Assembly: GCF_023487995.1 (NCBI RefSeq)
Contig: NZ_JAMFKN010000012.1
Coordinates: 1-64,000, forward strand
DNA length: 64,000 nucleotides
Reading direction: 5' to 3'
From: Thermohalobaculum sediminis
GTDB lineage: Bacteria > Pseudomonadota > Alphaproteobacteria > Rhodobacterales > Rhodobacteraceae
Made by a program: the position numbers and the translations under genes. The notes under the pieces are model-generated. The model saw nothing but the letters and a program-made list of their open reading frames with translations, ran no database searches and was not told where the DNA came from. Below are positions 60,411 through 64,000 of the stretch, one piece after another; positions within the stretch are counted from its first letter, which is position 1; every line of letters starts with the position of its first letter.

Positions 60411-61394
60411 ATGACGGCCATGACGACGAGCGGCGGGTCGGGGACGTTCTTGGTACGGGCCTTTGGCTGGGGGATGCTCGCCTTCCTCGTGGCGTTCATG
60501 ACAAACGCGATCCTCACAATCTGGATGGATTTCCCCGGCGCGGGCAGCGTCCTCGCGGCGGGCGGTCCGACCACCCAGGGAATAATTCAAGCCGCCATCT
60601 ACCTGGGCCTGCCGCTGATCGGCATCCTGCACGTGCTGCGCTCGGCCGGCACGCCGCTCAGGGCCGACGCGACGCGTGTCAGCAACTTCAACGCCTTCCT
60701 GGTGCGCGCCGCCTTCTGGGTCGTGCTGCTGGTCGGTGCAGGGGACGCGGTGATCTCGTTCCTGCGCGTCGAGGGCATGCTCGAGGGGCTGGTGGGGGCG
60801 CAGCTCGCGGGCGATCTGGGGCGCTCGCAGTTCCGGGGGATGAACGTGCATGTGCCGCTGGTGGTCCTGGGCATCGTGATCGGGGCGGTGACGCGGGGTC
60901 TCAGCGTGGTCTGGCTGGCCTTCCTCGTGGTGCTGGCGGAGCTGCTGATCGTCATCCTGCGCTTCATCTTCTCGTACGAGCAGGCCTTCATGGCCGATCT
61001 CGTGCGCTTCTGGTACGGCGCGCTGTTCCTGTTCGCCTCGGCCTACACCCTGCTCGAGGACGCCCATGTGCGCGTGGACTTGCTCTATGCGGGCTTCTCG
61101 CGCCGGGCCAAGGGGCTGGTGAACGGCTGGGGATCGATTCTCCTCGGCATGACGCTGTGCTGGACGATCCTGGTGATCGGCTTCGGCAGCAAGGCCAGCA
61201 TCATCGCGAGCCCGATCCTCGTCTTCGAGGTCACGCAGGCCGGGTTCGGCATGTATGTGAAGTACTTCATGGCAGGCTTTCTCGGGGTCTTCGCCATCAC
61301 CATGCTGCTCCAGTTCGTGGCGCAACTTTTCGATGCCTTCGCGGATCGCCGCGGCGAGCCCGGCGCGCACGAAGCCCATTCCGAGATGATGTGA
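60411..61394 (+). CDS. TRAP transporter small permease, enlarged form
   Basis: From ATG 60411 the protein has 327 residues and about eight hydrophobic segments. The C-terminal half (FMADLVRFWYGALFLFASAY, EDAHVRVDLLYAGFSRRAKG) is a normal DctQ; the N-terminal 150 residues add further helices. DctQ proteins are usually 160-220 residues with four helices. Other starts are TTG 60402 and ATG 60420. It lies between the binding-protein gene and the large permease. Confidence 0.85.
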   Translation: MTAMTTSGGSGTFLVRAFGWGMLAFLVAFMTNAILTIWMDFPGAGSVLAAGGPTTQGIIQAAIYLGLPLIGILHVLRSAGTPLRADATRVSNFNAFLVRAAFWVVLLVGAGDAVISFLRVEGMLEGLVGAQLAGDLGRSQFRGMNVHVPLVVLGIVIGAVTRGLSVVWLAFLVVLAELLIVILRFIFSYEQAFMADLVRFWYGALFLFASAYTLLEDAHVRVDLLYAGFSRRAKGLVNGWGSILLGMTLCWTILVIGFGSKASIIASPILVFEVTQAGFGMYVKYFMAGFLGVFAITMLLQFVAQLFDAFADRRGEPGAHEAHSEMM

Positions 61395-61417
61395 GCCGGC
61401 ATTGAGGCAGAACTGAC

Positions 61418-64000
61418 ATGGAACTCGTCTTCCTTCTCATCCTGATCCTGCTGATGGTGATCGCGCTCGGCTCGGGCTATCCCGTGGCCTTCGCGCTGCC
61501 CGGCTCGGCAATCCTGACCATCGGCCTCGCGGCCGCGGCCGGCCACCTCTTCGCCGGCAACCCGGATGCCTATTTCCACAGCGGCGGCCCATCGGCGTGG
61601 CTCAGCGCCGGCGTCACCAACCTGCGCGGCGTCTACTGGGAGCCCGAACGCGACACGCTGATCGCGATTCCGCTGTTCATCTTCATGGGCATCATGCTGC
61701 AGCGCTCGAAGATCGCCGAGGACCTGCTGGTCACCATGGCGCAGCTGTTTGGCCCGATCCCCGGCGGCCTCGGCATTGCGGTGGTGTTCGTGGGCGCGCT
61801 GCTGGCCGCGACCACCGGCATCGTCGGCGCCACGGTGGTGGCGATGGGCCTGATCTCGCTGCCGGCGATGATGCGGCACAACTACTCGCAGCCGCTCGCG
61901 ACCGGCGCAATCGCGGCCTCGGGCACGCTGGGGCAGATCATCCCGCCCTCGATCGTGCTCATCATCCTCGCCGACCAGCTGGCCAGCGCGGTCGACCAGG
62001 CCGACACGGCGCGCAAGGTGCTCTACCGTCAGAGCACCGGCGAGGTCGCCATGCCCTCGGAATACGGCGTCGTCTCGACCAGCGCGGGCGACATGTTCCT
62101 CGGCGCCCTCGTGCCGGGCCTGATGCTGGTCGGGCTCTACATCCTGTTCATCCTGACGGTGGCACTTCTGCGGCCCCGCCTCGCCCCCGCGGTGCCCTAC
62201 GAGGGCAAGTACGACATTCGCTTTGCCGGGCAGGTCGTGCTGACCCTGCTGCCGCCGCTTACGCTGATCTTCCTCGTGCTGGGGTCGATCATCGGCGGTA
62301 TCGCCACGGTGAACCAGGCGGGCGCGATCGGGGCGGCGGGCGCCATGATCATGGCCGGCTACCGGCTGCACAACGGCGGGCGGATGACTTATGTCCCGGC
62401 GCTGCTGGCCATCGCGGGGCTCGTGCTCACGGCCTTCGTGCTCGCCAATTACAGCGTCAACATCAAGAGCATCGTGACCGATGCCGACCGAATGGGGCTG
62501 ACGCTGGCGATCGTCGCGGTTGCCATCCTCTCGGTTGCCCTGGTCTGGAGCGGGATGCGCGCCTACCGCAACGAGAACACGCTGGTCGAGGTGATGTCCG
62601 ACACCGCCAAGACCACGTCGCTGGTGTTCATCATCCTGCTCGGCGCCGCGATGCTGACGGCGGCGTTCCGCGCCTTCGGCGGCGAGGAACTGGTCAAAGA
62701 CTTCCTGAACGGCCTGCCGGGCGGCTTCTGGATGAAGTTCGTCATCGTCATGGCGGTGATCTTCGTCCTGGGCTTCTTCCTCGACTTCATCGAGATCGCG
62801 GTCGTCGTGGTGCCGATCGTCTCGCCGATCCTGCTGGCGGACCCCGAGGCGAACGTGACCGCCGTCTGGCTGGGCGTTATGATCGGGCTCAACATCCAGA
62901 CCTCGTTCCTGACGCCGCCCTTCGGCTTCGCGCTGTTCTACCTGCGCGGCGTCGCGCCGGCGGCGATCCGGACGATCCAGATGTACAAGGGCGTGGTCGC
63001 GTTCATCTCGCTGCAGCTTCTGGCCCTCGGCATCGTGGGGCTCTATCCGCCGCTGGTGAACTATCTGCCGACGCGCGCCTCGCTGACCGCCGAGACGGCA
63101 CCGCCGCCGCTGAACCCCAAGCTCCAGTACTGCATGGAGAACTTCGTCCACGACCGCTTCCAGCGCGACGGCGATGCGATCCGCGCGGCGATCGAGGAGT
63201 TTTCGAAGGTTGATCTGTCCTACCTGCCGAAAGGCCTCGCCGGCGACCTGAAGGACGGGCTCGAGAGCGCCTCGGAGAGCTTCGACCTGATGGCCGAGAT
63301 CAAGGCGGTCGAGCAGCGGCTCGACGCCGCCGCGGTCGAGTACCGGCCGCTGCACCGCACGGTCCGCGCGATCGAGCGGGACGCCGGGAACCTCGAGGAG
63401 CGCATCGACATCCTCAGGACCCGCGTCGAGCGGGCCCGCGAGGAGAGCCCCGCGATCGAGCGGGCGAAGGAGCGCATCGCCGAGCTCGAAGCCCGGCGCG
63501 ACGAGATCCTGTCGGGCATCCCAGCCGCGTGGGACGCCGCGCACGACACCTTCAACGAGATCACCAAGGCCGAGCGCAACGCGCGCAACGCGTATCGCCG
63601 GGCGGTGGACAGCGCCTACAAGCCGATCATCGATATCCGCGACGTCCTCGCGGGCACCGATGCCCTCAGGGAGCTGGAAGCGCCGCTGAACCAGCTCGTG
63701 GCCGATCTGCCCACGCTCGAGGGCGAGGCCGGCGAGGATCGGCTCAAGGCCGAGGAGGCGCGCGTCGGGGCCGTGCCCGGCGCGGGCGAGATCCGCTCGC
63801 TGCTGGCCAAGGCCCGCCGCGAGATCCGTGGACGCGCGCCCGACCCCGCGAAGGCAGCGGAGTTCGTGCAGGAGGCGCTGGCCGAGTATCAGGCCGAGGT
63901 GGCCTGGCGCACCCGCGCCGTCGCCGAGCTCGCGCCCGCACTCGCCCGCTACGACGCGGCGATCCGGGACACGATCGGCCTGCGCAACCAGCCCCGCCTG
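61418..64000 (+). CDS. TRAP transporter large permease with a coiled-coil C-terminal tail, 3' end outside the window
   Basis: The frame is open from ATG 61418 to the last base (861 codons, no stop). Residues 1 to about 560 are a DctM-type permease: LIAIPLFIFMGIMLQRSK, TTGIVGATVVAMGLISLPAM, GTLGQIIPPSIVLIILADQL, GFFLDFIEIAVVVVPIVSPI and TPPFGFALFYLRG. From about residue 575 the sequence is soluble, charged and heptad-like (Glu, Arg, Ala, Leu) to the window end, an extension of at least 285 residues. DctM proteins are normally 425-450 residues, or up to about 600 with insertions. No other TRAP permease that I know has such a tail; its role is unknown. Confidence 0.88.
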   Translation, partial: MELVFLLILILLMVIALGSGYPVAFALPGSAILTIGLAAAAGHLFAGNPDAYFHSGGPSAWLSAGVTNLRGVYWEPERDTLIAIPLFIFMGIMLQRSKIAEDLLVTMAQLFGPIPGGLGIAVVFVGALLAATTGIVGATVVAMGLISLPAMMRHNYSQPLATGAIAASGTLGQIIPPSIVLIILADQLASAVDQADTARKVLYRQSTGEVAMPSEYGVVSTSAGDMFLGALVPGLMLVGLYILFILTVALLRPRLAPAVPYEGKYDIRFAGQVVLTLLPPLTLIFLVLGSIIGGIATVNQAGAIGAAGAMIMAGYRLHNGGRMTYVPALLAIAGLVLTAFVLANYSVNIKSIVTDADRMGLTLAIVAVAILSVALVWSGMRAYRNENTLVEVMSDTAKTTSLVFIILLGAAMLTAAFRAFGGEELVKDFLNGLPGGFWMKFVIVMAVIFVLGFFLDFIEIAVVVVPIVSPILLADPEANVTAVWLGVMIGLNIQTSFLTPPFGFALFYLRGVAPAAIRTIQMYKGVVAFISLQLLALGIVGLYPPLVNYLPTRASLTAETAPPPLNPKLQYCMENFVHDRFQRDGDAIRAAIEEFSKVDLSYLPKGLAGDLKDGLESASESFDLMAEIKAVEQRLDAAAVEYRPLHRTVRAIERDAGNLEERIDILRTRVERAREESPAIERAKERIAELEARRDEILSGIPAAWDAAHDTFNEITKAERNARNAYRRAVDSAYKPIIDIRDVLAGTDALRELEAPLNQLVADLPTLEGEAGEDRLKAEEARVGAVPGAGEIRSLLAKARREIRGRAPDPAKAAEFVQEALAEYQAEVAWRTRAVAELAPALARYDAAIRDTIGLRNQPRL

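Noticed and set aside
61085-63544. 819-codon minus-strand open frame under the TRAP permease
   Set aside because: It is antisense to a clear permease gene, His/Arg/Asp-rich, without any domain.
1-64000. CRISPR array, prophage, antibiotic-resistance or toxin-antitoxin module
   Set aside because: I saw no regularly spaced repeats, phage structural genes, integrase, resistance enzymes or paired small toxin-antitoxin genes anywhere in the window.

Overview
The window is strongly GC-rich and looks like a chromosome segment of an alphaproteobacterium, most likely Rhodobacterales. Pointers are the block SPOR lipoprotein, PBP5-type carboxypeptidase, tmk, holB, TatD and PhnP-like hydrolase; two TRAP transporters, one with a TakP-type binding protein; an ald gene; and a MotA/MotB-like pair. 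This placement is inferred from gene content, not from a database search.

LEFT THIRD (1-15.8 kb): accessory DNA. It holds a partial Ca-loop protein, an oleate hydratase with a Met where the usual catalytic Glu sits, and an alginate-export-type porin whose gene abuts an IS6 transposase fragment in frame. A nested insertion-sequence cluster lies at 5.4-9.4 kb, with one full IS6-family gene and three IS110/IS1111-type genes, one of them broken. A LysR-regulated five-gene operon at 9.5-14.4 kb encodes a TauD-type dioxygenase, a YciI-like protein, a PuuE-like cyclic-ureide hydrolase, an N-carbamoyl-D-amino acid hydrolase and a D-amino acid aminotransferase. Five IS6 left ends in the same orientation punctuate the region. 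More IS debris and a 5'-truncated DUF3299 gene follow, up to an AT-rich tract at the 3' end of a tRNA-Ser(UGA) gene, which I take as the edge of the accessory region.

MIDDLE (15.8-48 kb): a compact core-like block. It contains cell-wall and replication genes (16.0-22.3 kb), an AEC carrier, a proton-channel/OmpA pair with long coiled coils, alanine dehydrogenase, a cupin, a lipoprotein, an inositol-phosphatase-family gene, efp, a trypsin/PDZ protease and a 1-Cys peroxiredoxin. A minus-strand operon (38.9-32.0 kb) couples a GMC oxidoreductase, a small membrane protein, a TRAP transporter, an SDR and a zinc alcohol dehydrogenase, probably for uptake and oxidation of a hydroxylated substrate. A SAM-cyclase-AAA-helical-repeat signalling protein, an orphan lipoprotein of lower GC and a small surface-glycan cluster (flippase, GT2, GT1, methyltransferase) follow.

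RIGHT (48-64 kb): catabolic modules. A LacI-type regulator is divergent from a complete four-gene L-threonate pathway (ltnD-otnK-otnC-otnI, ending in DHAP). Two operators lie 30 bp apart, one of them inside the promoter spacer. A beta-CASP nuclease and a LOG protein follow. A second hydantoin-type locus (dihydropyrimidinase, hydantoin-racemase-like protein, DapA-like aldolase) is divergent from a TakP-type TRAP operon. That operon has an attenuator-like hairpin after dctP, an oversized small permease, and a large permease with a coiled-coil tail of nearly 300 residues that runs off the window.

The strongest leads for something not yet described are: the PuuE-like/D-carbamoylase/D-aminotransferase operon, which looks like a hydantoin-to-keto-acid route with a non-canonical ring opener; the right-end non-coding region of the IS1111-type element as a candidate bridge RNA; and the coiled-coil-tailed TRAP permease.
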